Shown here: piece by piece, positions 8,030-14,272 of the stretch | How positions within the stretch are numbered: position 1 is the first letter of the stretch | Layout of the letters: every line of letters starts with the position of its first letter | Source: an uncultured Collinsella sp. | GTDB lineage: Bacteria; Actinomycetota; Coriobacteriia; Coriobacteriales; Coriobacteriaceae | Direction: 5' to 3' | Assembly: GCA_900551555.1 (NCBI GenBank) | Contig: URWC01000029.1 | Location: forward strand, 1-16,011 | Length of the DNA: 16,011 nt | Notes under the pieces: generated by a model | Database searches by the model: none | What the model was told of the DNA's origin: nothing | The model's input: the letters and a program-made list of their open reading frames with translations, nothing else | Program-made: the position numbers and the translations under genes

Positions 8030-8096
8030 CGTCAAGCTCACGAACCACCACAAAGGGGACAGGCACCTTTGTGGTGGCTTTGACGATCAGTTCGTG
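8030..8096 (-). promoter_or_regulatory. Structured mgtA leader with mutually exclusive stems
   Basis: The core is a perfect 12-bp stem, CCACCACAAAGG (8045-8056) with CCTTTGTGGTGG (8066-8077), and a 9-nt loop. CACGAA (8039-8044) adjoins the stem and matches TTCGTG (8091-8096), extending it to 18 bp with a 13-nt bulge. CGTCAA (8030-8035) matches TTGACG (8080-8085), which crosses the first pairing, so both cannot form in a simple fold. In minus-strand RNA the element begins 4 nt after the stop codon of the small ORF at 8101-8172 and ends about 70 nt before the mgtA start. The core stem also fits the GGGGAC repeat type seen near 3258, so a domesticated repeat is possible. No T-tract follows directly. 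Confidence 0.5.
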
Positions 8097-8100
8097 GCGC

Positions 8101-8172
8101 TTATGCGAATACGGAATCCTCGCGGCGTGCCGAGGGCGACATGCAGGTTTTTCGACTATGACTGCCTTCCAT
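8101..8172 (-). CDS. Putative mgtA leader peptide (23 codons)
   Basis: The ORF starts with ATG at 8172 and ends with TAA at 8101-8103. AAGGAGG (8179-8185), a perfect Shine-Dalgarno sequence, lies 6 nt ahead of the start, as strong as that of mgtA itself. The peptide begins MEGSHSRKTC and ends REDSVFA; it is Ser/Arg-rich with a single proline, unlike the proline-rich MgtL of Salmonella. There is no signal peptide or known domain. It lies between a good promoter (8239-8267) and the alternative RNA stems at 8030-8096, 141 nt before mgtA on the same strand. That layout suggests a regulatory ORF whose translation is coupled to leader folding. The same frame stays open further upstream, but only this start has a ribosome site. 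Function is inferred from position and ribosome site only. Confidence 0.5.
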   Translation of the reverse strand: MEGSHSRKTCMSPSARREDSVFA

Positions 8173-8238
8173 GGCACACCTCCTTAAGGCCGGGCGCTGC
8201 GCGCTTTGGGCATCTCGTACCCTTTTCAATCCGCCCGT

Positions 8239-8267
8239 ATTCTTGACGAGGGGGTTTATCGTGTCAA
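8239..8267 (-). promoter_or_regulatory. Candidate sigma-A promoter for the mgtA leader transcript
   Basis: On the minus strand a perfect TTGACA (8262-8267) is followed after 17 nt by AAGAAT (8239-8244, four of six to TATAAT). It would start RNA near 8232, giving a leader of about 270 nt ahead of the mgtA start at 7959, with the small ORF's ribosome site about 50 nt from the 5' end. No equally good promoter was found closer to mgtA. Confidence 0.55.
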
Positions 8268-8398
8268 CCCCCATTGTTCGGAAAACCATTCCCCCTGACA
8301 AAGCCTTTACAGAATGCCGTGGCTCCAAAGCGCACCCGCATCGACGCTTCGCCTGCGCTAAACTGGAAGGCACGTACGCGATTACGAGAGGAGCCCGC

Positions 8399-9052
8399 AT
8401 GGAGGCTTACAAGCAAGAGTTCATCAAGTTTATGGTTGAGTCCGACGTCCTTAAGTTCGGCAGCTTTACGCTCAAGAGCGGCCGTCAGTCCCCGTTTTTT
8501 ATGAACGCCGGCGCTTACGTGACGGGCTATCAGCTCAAGAAGCTGGGCGAGTATTACGCCCAGGCCATCCACGATAACTTTGGCGACGACTTTGACGTGC
8601 TGTTTGGACCGGCCTACAAGGGTATTCCGCTGGCCGTCGTGACCGCAATTGCCTACCACGAGCTGTACGGCAAAGAGGTCAAGTACTGCTGCGACCGCAA
8701 GGAGGCCAAGGATCACGGCGCCGACAAGGGCAACCTGCTGGGTTATGAGCCCAAGGACGGCGACCGCGTGGTCATGGTCGAGGACGTCACCACCAGCGGC
8801 AAGTCCATCGACGAGACCTATCCTAAGGTCAAGGCTGCTGCCGATGTCGAGATCAAGGGCCTGATCGTGTCTCTCAACCGCATGGAGGTCGGCAAGGGCG
8901 GCGTGACCACCGCACAGAAGGAGATCGAGGCCAAGTACGGTTTCCCCGTCGCGAGCATCGTCTCCATGGCCGAGGTCGTCGAGACCCTCTACAACCACGA
9001 GATCGACGGCAAGGTTGTCATCGATGACGAGCTCAAGGCCGCCATCCGCTGA
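8399..9052 (+). CDS. pyrE: Orotate phosphoribosyltransferase
   Basis: 217 aa, typical for the family. It joins orotate to PRPP to give orotidine 5'-phosphate, the fifth step of pyrimidine synthesis, in the cytoplasm. The PRPP-binding signature VVMVEDVTTSGKS lies at about 124-136, the flexible catalytic loop DRKEAKDHG at 99-107, and FGPAYKGIPLA at 69-79. The start at 8399 has GAGAGGAG about 5 nt upstream; the frame is open further upstream without a ribosome site. No other pyr gene is next to it in this window. It is divergent from mgtA and is the last gene of the Coriobacteriia-like part: the next gene, priA, has a Bifidobacterium character. I found no convincing promoter in the 225 bp before it. 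Confidence 0.93.
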   Translation: MEAYKQEFIKFMVESDVLKFGSFTLKSGRQSPFFMNAGAYVTGYQLKKLGEYYAQAIHDNFGDDFDVLFGPAYKGIPLAVVTAIAYHELYGKEVKYCCDRKEAKDHGADKGNLLGYEPKDGDRVVMVEDVTTSGKSIDETYPKVKAAADVEIKGLIVSLNRMEVGKGGVTTAQKEIEAKYGFPVASIVSMAEVVETLYNHEIDGKVVIDDELKAAIR

Positions 9053-9058
9053 CTGGCA

Positions 9059-9073
9059 GATCACAACGATCAC
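9059..9073. other. Apparent junction between two genomes (GATCAC microduplication)
   Basis: GATCAC occurs at 9059-9064 and again at 9068-9073, just after the pyrE stop. Left of it, genes and repeats look like Coriobacteriia; right of it, a repeat shared with 14117-14253 begins at once and all genes look bifidobacterial. The short duplication is where I would place the breakpoint, but the exact base is a guess. Confidence 0.45.
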
Positions 9074-9141
9074 CCTCGGTTTCACTTCGTAACGTCCCCG
9101 CCAGCGGAGGCTGCCGCGAAGCGAAACCGGGGGTGGTCTTG
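9072..9141. repeat. Inverted repeat, copy 1 (shared with 14117-14253)
   Basis: CGGTTTCACTTCG (9077-9089) pairs with CGAAGCGAAACCG (9117-9129) with one mismatch. The right half (9110-9141) matches 14226-14253 in the blocks GCTGYCGCGAAGCGA and GGGTGGTCTTG. REP/BIME-like intergenic repeats of this kind are, as I recall, common in Bifidobacterium. The left end lacks the expected ACCACCC (it reads GATCACCC), which fits a cut at the putative junction. The remaining bases to priA (9142-9239) show no gene. Confidence 0.55.
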
Positions 9142-9239
9142 TCTATACACACAACATGCATACACAGAAAAGCCGCCGGACACCCCGAGAAGGTTGCCGC
9201 CTGCGGCGGACTTCACCGGTGGCGTGATACAAATGAACC

Positions 9240-11480
9240 ATGAGTACGAATGACGCGCAGCAGTTGGCGTTTGACGGCATGGCGCCGCGCAAACGCCGCA
9301 AGCGCGCGCCCGCCGAGAAGATTGTGGCCGCGGAAGACCCGATCGCGCAGGTGGTGCTGGACGTGCAGGCGACCCATCTGGGCCAGACATTCGACTATCT
9401 CGTGGAGGAGCGGTGGTCGCAGGCCGCACGGCCCGGCGTCATGGTGCGGGTCCGGTTCGGGGGCAGGCTCCTCAACGGCGTGATCTGGAAGCGCACGGCA
9501 GCCAGCGCCACGCCCCGCTCCGCGCTGAGATTTCTTGAACGGGTGATCAGCCCGCACGTGCTGGTATCCGAATCCATGCGCGACGATATCACGCGCATCG
9601 CCGACGCCTATGGCGGCACGCGGGCCAACATACTTCGCCTGGCGGTCCCCCCGCGCGTGGCGCGCATCGACGGCGAACAGCAACTGGCCGCGCGTTCGCT
9701 ATGGGTGGGAAGGCCCAGATTCTCGCACGTCTCGGACGAACTGATGCAACGGTGCTTCGACACGATACAGGCTTCATATGACGGCGCCGCCATGCTGCGC
9801 TCATCCCTGGAGGGCAGCTCGTTCGCCGCCCTGGTGATGGATGCGCGTCCGGGAGCGCGTGCGTGGGCTCGTGACGCCGCGTGGATGATCGCTGCCGCGA
9901 TGAGGCAGAACCGTGCCGCCGTGGTGGTCCTGCCCGGGATAAGACAGTGCGAGGATCTCGCCGTTGCCCTGGAGGGACTGGGACTGTCCCGTTTCGCGCC
10001 GGGCGGCGCCGAGCATGGCGGATACTCCGGTGACTTCGTCGTGCTGGCCGCAGGACTGCCGCCGGCGGAACGGTACCGTGCCTATCTGGCGGCGGCGACC
10101 GGTCAGGTCGGGTGCGTCATCGGACTGCGTGCCGCCATGTATGCTCCGGTCGAGGGGCCGGCCCTGTTCATGATGGTGGATGATGCCGCGTACCAGCAGG
10201 CTGACGGGATGATGCCGTACGCGCAGGCACGCGGCGTCATGCGTCTGCGCGCTGAGTCGCACGGGGGAGTGTTTGTGGCGCTGTCGTACGCCCGTAGCCC
10301 GTTGAGCCAATGGGAATGCGAGGACCACACGGCCGTGACTGCCGTGAGCGGCCCGAGCGCATCCGTCACGCCGTTGCCAGCCGCTCGCAGGGATCAGATG
10401 CCGTGGGTGCGGTGGCTGAACCGTGAGGAGCTGGCGCGTCTCGCCGACCCGAGCATAGGCGCCCGCGTGCCGCATACCGCGGTGACGGTGTTGTCGAAGG
10501 CCTTGCAGACAGGGCCAGTGCTGCTGTCCATCCCCTCGGACGGCATGCAGGAGGCGTTGGGCTGCGTGAAATGCCATGCGCAGGCTCGTTGCGCGAAATG
10601 CACCGGCCCGCTGGGGCGCATGGGTGATGGGGTGCCGCGCTGCCGGTGGTGCGCTGCGGCGGCGGTCGACTGGCATTGCCCGCATTGCGGCTGCGAGCGC
10701 ATGCGCGTGATACGGGTTGGCGCAACCGGCACCGCCCGCGAGCTGGGCGGCCTGTTCCGCGGGGTGTCCGTCGTCATATCGTCGCCGAGCCAGCCGCGAG
10801 GCGTCGTCGAGTACGTGGATGATGCGCCGCGCATCGTCATCGCCACGCCGGGAGCGGAGCCTCGCGTGCTGCCTGCATCCCGTCAATCGGAGCAGGATGC
10901 CGGCGAATATCGTGCCGTGGCGATCCTGGACGCGTGGAACAGTCTGTATGCGCCGGGTGTGGACGCCCGCGTGGACGCGCTGACGGCGTGGATGCGGGTC
11001 ATGGCGTTGTGTGCGCCCCGCACTCGTGGTGGACAGGGTCTGCTGATTGGTGAATGCGATCCTGCAGTGGCCCATGCGCTGATGATGTGGGATTCGGTGT
11101 CGCTCGCCCGGAACGAATTGCTGGAGCGTGGGCAGGCCGGCATGCCTCCGGTGTGCGCGGTCGCATGCGTATGGGGGCGTCGGGATGCGGTGATGGCCGC
11201 CTTGGACGATATCGGCGTGCTGCGCGGCGATTGGGCCTCGCTGGATGTTGCGGGGGAGCCGATACCCGGCATGCTGGGGCCGGTGCCGATAGCGGCTCCG
11301 GTGACGGTGAGCGAACGCGAGCTGGAGAGCATGCAGGACCGGGTCAAGGCCTTGGTCCGTGTGCCGGTCGGCATGCGTGCCCAATTGGCCGTCCGCCTGC
11401 GGTCCGCGGTGGCGCGTCACATGGCGTCGCGCACTCCCGGCGAACTGCGGTTCCAAATCGATCCCAAGGATTTGATCTGA
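9240..11480 (+). CDS. priA: Primosomal protein N' (PriA), actinobacterial helicase-dead type
   Basis: 746 aa. PriA recognises stalled forks and helps reload the replisome. The N-terminal DNA-binding part is clear (about 30-110: VVLDVQATHLGQTFDYLVEE, RPGVMVRVRFGGRLLNGVI). The helicase core is degenerate: no Walker A GKT is present where E. coli PriA has one, and the DEEH box reads VDDAAYQQ. Eight zinc ligands are intact as four CxxC pairs: Cys442/445, 451/454, 468/471 and 480/483. The C-terminal lobe ends GELRFQIDPKDLI. Loss of the ATPase motifs is usual in actinobacterial PriA, so this is not a damaged copy. The ATG at 9240 has no clear ribosome site. Genes downstream (HAD, fmt) fit the bifidobacterial order; pyrE upstream does not (metK expected, from memory). 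Confidence 0.9.
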   Translation: MSTNDAQQLAFDGMAPRKRRKRAPAEKIVAAEDPIAQVVLDVQATHLGQTFDYLVEERWSQAARPGVMVRVRFGGRLLNGVIWKRTAASATPRSALRFLERVISPHVLVSESMRDDITRIADAYGGTRANILRLAVPPRVARIDGEQQLAARSLWVGRPRFSHVSDELMQRCFDTIQASYDGAAMLRSSLEGSSFAALVMDARPGARAWARDAAWMIAAAMRQNRAAVVVLPGIRQCEDLAVALEGLGLSRFAPGGAEHGGYSGDFVVLAAGLPPAERYRAYLAAATGQVGCVIGLRAAMYAPVEGPALFMMVDDAAYQQADGMMPYAQARGVMRLRAESHGGVFVALSYARSPLSQWECEDHTAVTAVSGPSASVTPLPAARRDQMPWVRWLNREELARLADPSIGARVPHTAVTVLSKALQTGPVLLSIPSDGMQEALGCVKCHAQARCAKCTGPLGRMGDGVPRCRWCAAAAVDWHCPHCGCERMRVIRVGATGTARELGGLFRGVSVVISSPSQPRGVVEYVDDAPRIVIATPGAEPRVLPASRQSEQDAGEYRAVAILDAWNSLYAPGVDARVDALTAWMRVMALCAPRTRGGQGLLIGECDPAVAHALMMWDSVSLARNELLERGQAGMPPVCAVACVWGRRDAVMAALDDIGVLRGDWASLDVAGEPIPGMLGPVPIAAPVTVSERELESMQDRVKALVRVPVGMRAQLAVRLRSAVARHMASRTPGELRFQIDPKDLI

Positions 11481-11535
11481 TCCGAGAGATTATCCGCCGC
11501 GTCGAGGTGTCGTTTCGAGGAAAGCGGCGGCGTGA

Positions 11536-11940
11536 CATGTCTGACTGCCGATTGAATCATTCGGAACCTTTTGTTTCGGTTGGTGAGATGAGATGGGGAT
11601 TCCTTGCCACGAAACGTCAAAAATCGCTGTTTTCGGCATTCGGTCCACTTCTTGTGCCACAAGATCGGATTTAACCGGTTACATGCCGTTTCGAGCCATG
11701 AGACCGAAACTGGGAATCATTGGAAAATGGCGATTCTGTTATTCGGAGCGGATTTTTCGTGTCGGTCGTGTGGCACGAAATGTCGAGAACGCTTGTTTTT
11801 CGCATCTCGTGGCAATGTATTCGGTCGAGAAATGCATTTCACCTGTGTGCAAAACCACTCGGGACATACCGGAACGTGTGGTCGTGGAACGGCTTCGATT
11901 ACATAAAACACATGCGACCGAAAGGCGGAATCGTTTTGAC
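11536..11940. repeat. Diverged tandem repeat, about three copies
   Basis: A boundary motif of the form CATG..GACCGAAA..GGAATC.TT recurs at 11697 and 11911, with a weaker version at 11536. Inside the units, CACGAAA(C/T)GTC followed by CGCT and GTTTT recurs at 11608 and 11774, at comparable distances (72 and 77 nt) from the unit start. ATTCGG appears at 11559, 11638, 11741 and 11819. Unit lengths are about 161 and 214 bp, so the copies carry indels. Alignment was by eye. It could be an old duplication of a noncoding element or a decayed gene. Confidence 0.35.
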
Positions 11941-12273
11941 CAGGCCGTCACTGCATCCGGTGCCACCATGCAGGCCGGGCCTGATTCACTGGCGGAGACC
12001 AAAATGGCCGACCAGGCGCGGAAGGATTCCTCTTTCCGAGAATGCGACGGGTGCTGGTACGGCGACCGTTGTCTTGCTCACGGCGATTATGGCGCTGATG
12101 GATGTCGGCGTATATGACATTTGCCGCGTAGATTCGGGGCTGCCGAAACGATTCGGACGAAAGCTTTCAGACGCGGCGCTTATAGTTGCATGCCGGAATG
12201 CATCGGTGCGGCGGATGATTCGCCGCGTCGTCTCGATGGCATGGAACCATGGATGTGCGCGGCCGCGCGCCGC

Positions 12274-12298
12274 GGAATCGTTCATTGGAATCGTTCAT
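12274..12298. repeat. 13-bp tandem repeat before the HAD gene
   Basis: GGAATCGTTCAT is present twice (12274-12285 and 12287-12298) with one base between, just before the HAD start at 12314. Related GGAATC(A/G)TT occurs at 11713 and 11927. A direct-repeat operator or simple slippage would both fit. Confidence 0.55.
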
Positions 12299-12313
12299 AT
12301 GGATGGAGGCATC

Positions 12314-13018
12314 ATGAAGGGTTGGCCGGGCGAACCGGATATGGAACATGACGTGCTGGTGGCGCAGGGACCCGCCGCGGCCGCCGACGGCAAGCCGATC
12401 AGCAACGTGATTTTCGATTTCGGCAACGTGCTGATCTACTGGGATCCGTCCGTCGTGCTGCTGCCCAGGTATTCGCAGGAGACCATCGACCAGTTCCTCG
12501 ACAATGACATCTCCGGCTTCTACGACGCGAACGACCGCATGGACGGCGGCGCAAGCCCCGACGAGGGCGTGGCGTGGATGCGCGAGCATTACGGCGACAA
12601 GTGGGCGGATATCCTGCGCTACTATCTCGACAATTTCGAGGATTCCCTGACCGGCGTCGTGCCGGGTGCCCGCGTGCTCGTCAACGATCTGAAGGCCGCC
12701 GGCATTGGAGTATGGGGCCTGTCGAACTGGGAGAAGGAACTGTTCCCGATCGCGCTGAAGCACTGCGAGATCCTGCAGCGGCTCGACGGCCGTCTGGTGT
12801 CGGGGTACGTGCACATGCGCAAGCCGCACAAGGACATCTACGAGAAGGCCTTGGAGGAGTTCGGCATCAGCGCCGAAAGCAGCGTATTCATCGATGACAA
12901 GGCGATGAACATCGCGGGCGCGAACGAGGCCGGCATCCGCGGCATTCGCTTCTCGGACGCCCGCAAGCTGCGCGAGCTGCTGATCGAGCAGGGCATCGAT
13001 ATCCCGGCGGTTCAGTGA
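12314..13018 (+). CDS. HAD-superfamily phosphatase (YihX-like, subfamily IA)
   Basis: 234 aa. Motif I is VIFDFGNVLIYWDP with nucleophile Asp35. The residue two places on is Gly37 rather than the usual Asp, as in the YihX/epoxide-hydrolase N-domain branch (FDxGNV). Motif II is GLSN (Ser137), motif III has Lys170 in HMRKPHKDIYEKAL, and motif IV is FIDDKAMNI (Asp194/195). The cap is helical (about 50-115). E. coli YihX acts on glucose-1-phosphate; the substrate here is unknown. The ATG at 12314 has GGAGG 4 nt upstream; ATG at 12299 or 12341 are alternatives, and the frame stays open far upstream without support. It lies between priA and fmt, 90 nt before fmt. Co-transcription with fmt is plausible. 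Confidence 0.85.
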   Translation: MKGWPGEPDMEHDVLVAQGPAAAADGKPISNVIFDFGNVLIYWDPSVVLLPRYSQETIDQFLDNDISGFYDANDRMDGGASPDEGVAWMREHYGDKWADILRYYLDNFEDSLTGVVPGARVLVNDLKAAGIGVWGLSNWEKELFPIALKHCEILQRLDGRLVSGYVHMRKPHKDIYEKALEEFGISAESSVFIDDKAMNIAGANEAGIRGIRFSDARKLRELLIEQGIDIPAVQ

Positions 13019-13108
13019 CCTCCGCCCGTCCGCACGTCGTCCGGCGTTCGACGATGATGACAGGGCAGATGGCCTGAAGTCCCAATACCGTGGAAGGAAA
13101 CGGAACAC

Positions 13109-14083
13109 ATGTTGAAAATCCTCTTTGCCGGCACGCCTGATGTCGCGGTGCCGTCCCTGCGCGCCCTCGCCGCGGACAGCGAGCACTTCGAAGTGGTCGC
13201 AGTGCTCACCCGCCCGGACGCGCCCACCGGACGCGGACGCAAGCTCACGCCCAGCCCGGTCAAGACTGCCGCGCTGGAACTGGGATTGCCGGTACTGGAA
13301 TCCGACCCGGCCGAGCCGACGTTCCTTGACGAGCTGAAGGTCACCGGCGCACAGGCCGCCGCGGTCATCGCATACGGACGAATCCTGAAGCAGTCCGTGC
13401 TGGACGCGCTGCCCTGCGGCTGGTACAACCTGCATTTCTCGCTGCTGCCGCATTGGCGTGGCGCGGCCCCCGTGCAACGAGCCATCTGGTCGGGCGACGA
13501 TATGACCGGCACCAGCGTGTTCCGCATCACGCGAGCGATGGATGCCGGCCCGCTGCTGGTGCAATCCGAAACGCCGATCGGCGAGCATGAGACCGCCGGC
13601 GACCTGCTGACCCGTCTGGGAGAATCCGGAGCGCTGGTGCTGCGCGACGCGCTGCGCACCGTCGAGGACGGTACCGCCGATCCCGTGGAACAGGCGGAAG
13701 GCGATTACCCGGTGGCGGAGAAGATCCGCGTCAACGACGCGCATATCGATTTCAGTGCGCCGGTGGAAGCGGTCGACCGTCAGATTCGCGCGTGCACGCC
13801 GAATCCCGGGGCATGGACCGAACTGGATGCAGGCGGTCTCGGGCTCGACGACGGGCTGTCCACGCTGCACGTGCTGCGGGCGCACCCGGCCGATATGACC
13901 AATCCGAACGTACCCGGGTCGTTGGTGTCTGGGGCGCTCGCAGCTGGCAAGAAGAATGTCTGGATCGGCACAGGCTCCACACCTCTGGAATTGCTGGAGG
14001 TCAAGGCTCAGGGCAAGAAGGCGATGCGCGCCGCCGACTGGGCGCGAGGAGCCCGACTCTCCGAAGCCGCGCGCTGCCGGTAA
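13109..14083 (+). CDS. fmt: Methionyl-tRNA formyltransferase
   Basis: 324 aa, normal length. It transfers the formyl group of 10-formyl-THF to Met-tRNAfMet for translation initiation, in the cytoplasm. The N-terminal catalytic domain starts LFAGTPDVAVPSL and has the signature WYNLHFSLLPHWRGAAPVQRAI. Catalytic Asn107, His109 and Asp145 (AMDAGPLL) are all in place. The folate-binding loop follows VLTRPDAPTGRGRKLTPSPVK. The C-terminal OB-like tRNA-binding domain begins about residue 215 and ends KALRAADW-like (KKAMRAADWARGARL). The ATG at 13109 has AAGGAAA about 10 nt upstream. It is downstream of priA and the HAD gene; priA-fmt linkage is common in Actinobacteria. It is convergent with serB across a repeat. 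Confidence 0.95.
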   Translation: MLKILFAGTPDVAVPSLRALAADSEHFEVVAVLTRPDAPTGRGRKLTPSPVKTAALELGLPVLESDPAEPTFLDELKVTGAQAAAVIAYGRILKQSVLDALPCGWYNLHFSLLPHWRGAAPVQRAIWSGDDMTGTSVFRITRAMDAGPLLVQSETPIGEHETAGDLLTRLGESGALVLRDALRTVEDGTADPVEQAEGDYPVAEKIRVNDAHIDFSAPVEAVDRQIRACTPNPGAWTELDAGGLGLDDGLSTLHVLRAHPADMTNPNVPGSLVSGALAAGKKNVWIGTGSTPLELLEVKAQGKKAMRAADWARGARLSEAARCR

Positions 14084-14116
14084 CGAGGTGCGCGTTGCGG
14101 ACTGGAGGTAAGTGAA

Positions 14117-14253
14117 ACCACCCCCAGTCTCGCTGTCGCTCGCCCTCGCCTGCAAATGGCCCTGCCCTTTGCTTTACGGCTCGGCCCGCCAGCGGGGCAA
14201 TTATCACGCTCTCGCTGGAGGGAGCTGTCGCGAAGCGACTGAGGGTGGTCTTG
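14117..14253. repeat. Inverted repeat, copy 2, between convergent fmt and serB
   Basis: ACCACCCCCAGTC (14117-14129) pairs with GACTGAGGGTGGT (14237-14249) with one mismatch, enclosing about 107 nt. The inner part includes a GCCAGCGG block and GCTGTCGCGAAGCGA, both also found in the copy at 9072-9141. It fills most of the 189-nt gap between the stops of fmt and serB. It may act as a boundary or terminator-like structure; no clear T-tract is present. Confidence 0.6.
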
Positions 14254-14272
14254 GCGCTATCGCCGTGCGACG

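Larger units (their letters stand above)
11481..12313. other. 833-bp gap between priA and the HAD gene; no convincing gene
   Basis: The stretch is visibly richer in A/T than its neighbours in its first 450 bases. Open frames exist (for example plus strand 11593-12117), but their translations are Cys/Arg/His-rich, lack ribosome sites and resemble no family I know. A 7-bp hairpin CCGCCGC/GCGGCGG (11494-11500, 11524-11530) lies just after the priA stop, without a T-tract. The gap also contains the repeats listed separately. Confidence 0.6.

Noticed and set aside
8009..8077. Intrinsic terminator in the mgtA leader (stem plus A/T run at 8009-8014)
   Set aside because: The U6 tract in the minus-strand RNA lies about 30 nt or more beyond the main stem and 15 nt beyond the outer arm, too far for a standard terminator.
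8171..8398. In-frame N-terminal extension of PyrE by 76 codons
   Set aside because: PyrE is normally about 215 aa and a good ribosome site precedes 8399; the extension crosses the mgtA promoter region.
9801..11456. 551-codon minus-strand ORF
   Set aside because: It lies wholly antisense to priA, is His/Arg/Gln-rich and has no recognisable domain or ribosome site.
11720..12313. In-frame N-terminal extension of the HAD protein by about 198 codons
   Set aside because: The extension has unusual Cys/Trp/Arg-rich content, no ribosome site and no homology I recognise; GGAGG before 12314 and the usual family length support the short form.
12167..14155. 662-codon minus-strand ORF covering the HAD gene and fmt
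   Set aside because: It is antisense to two genes with complete catalytic motifs; its translation is Arg/Gln/Val-rich with no domain, typical of a shadow frame in GC-rich DNA.
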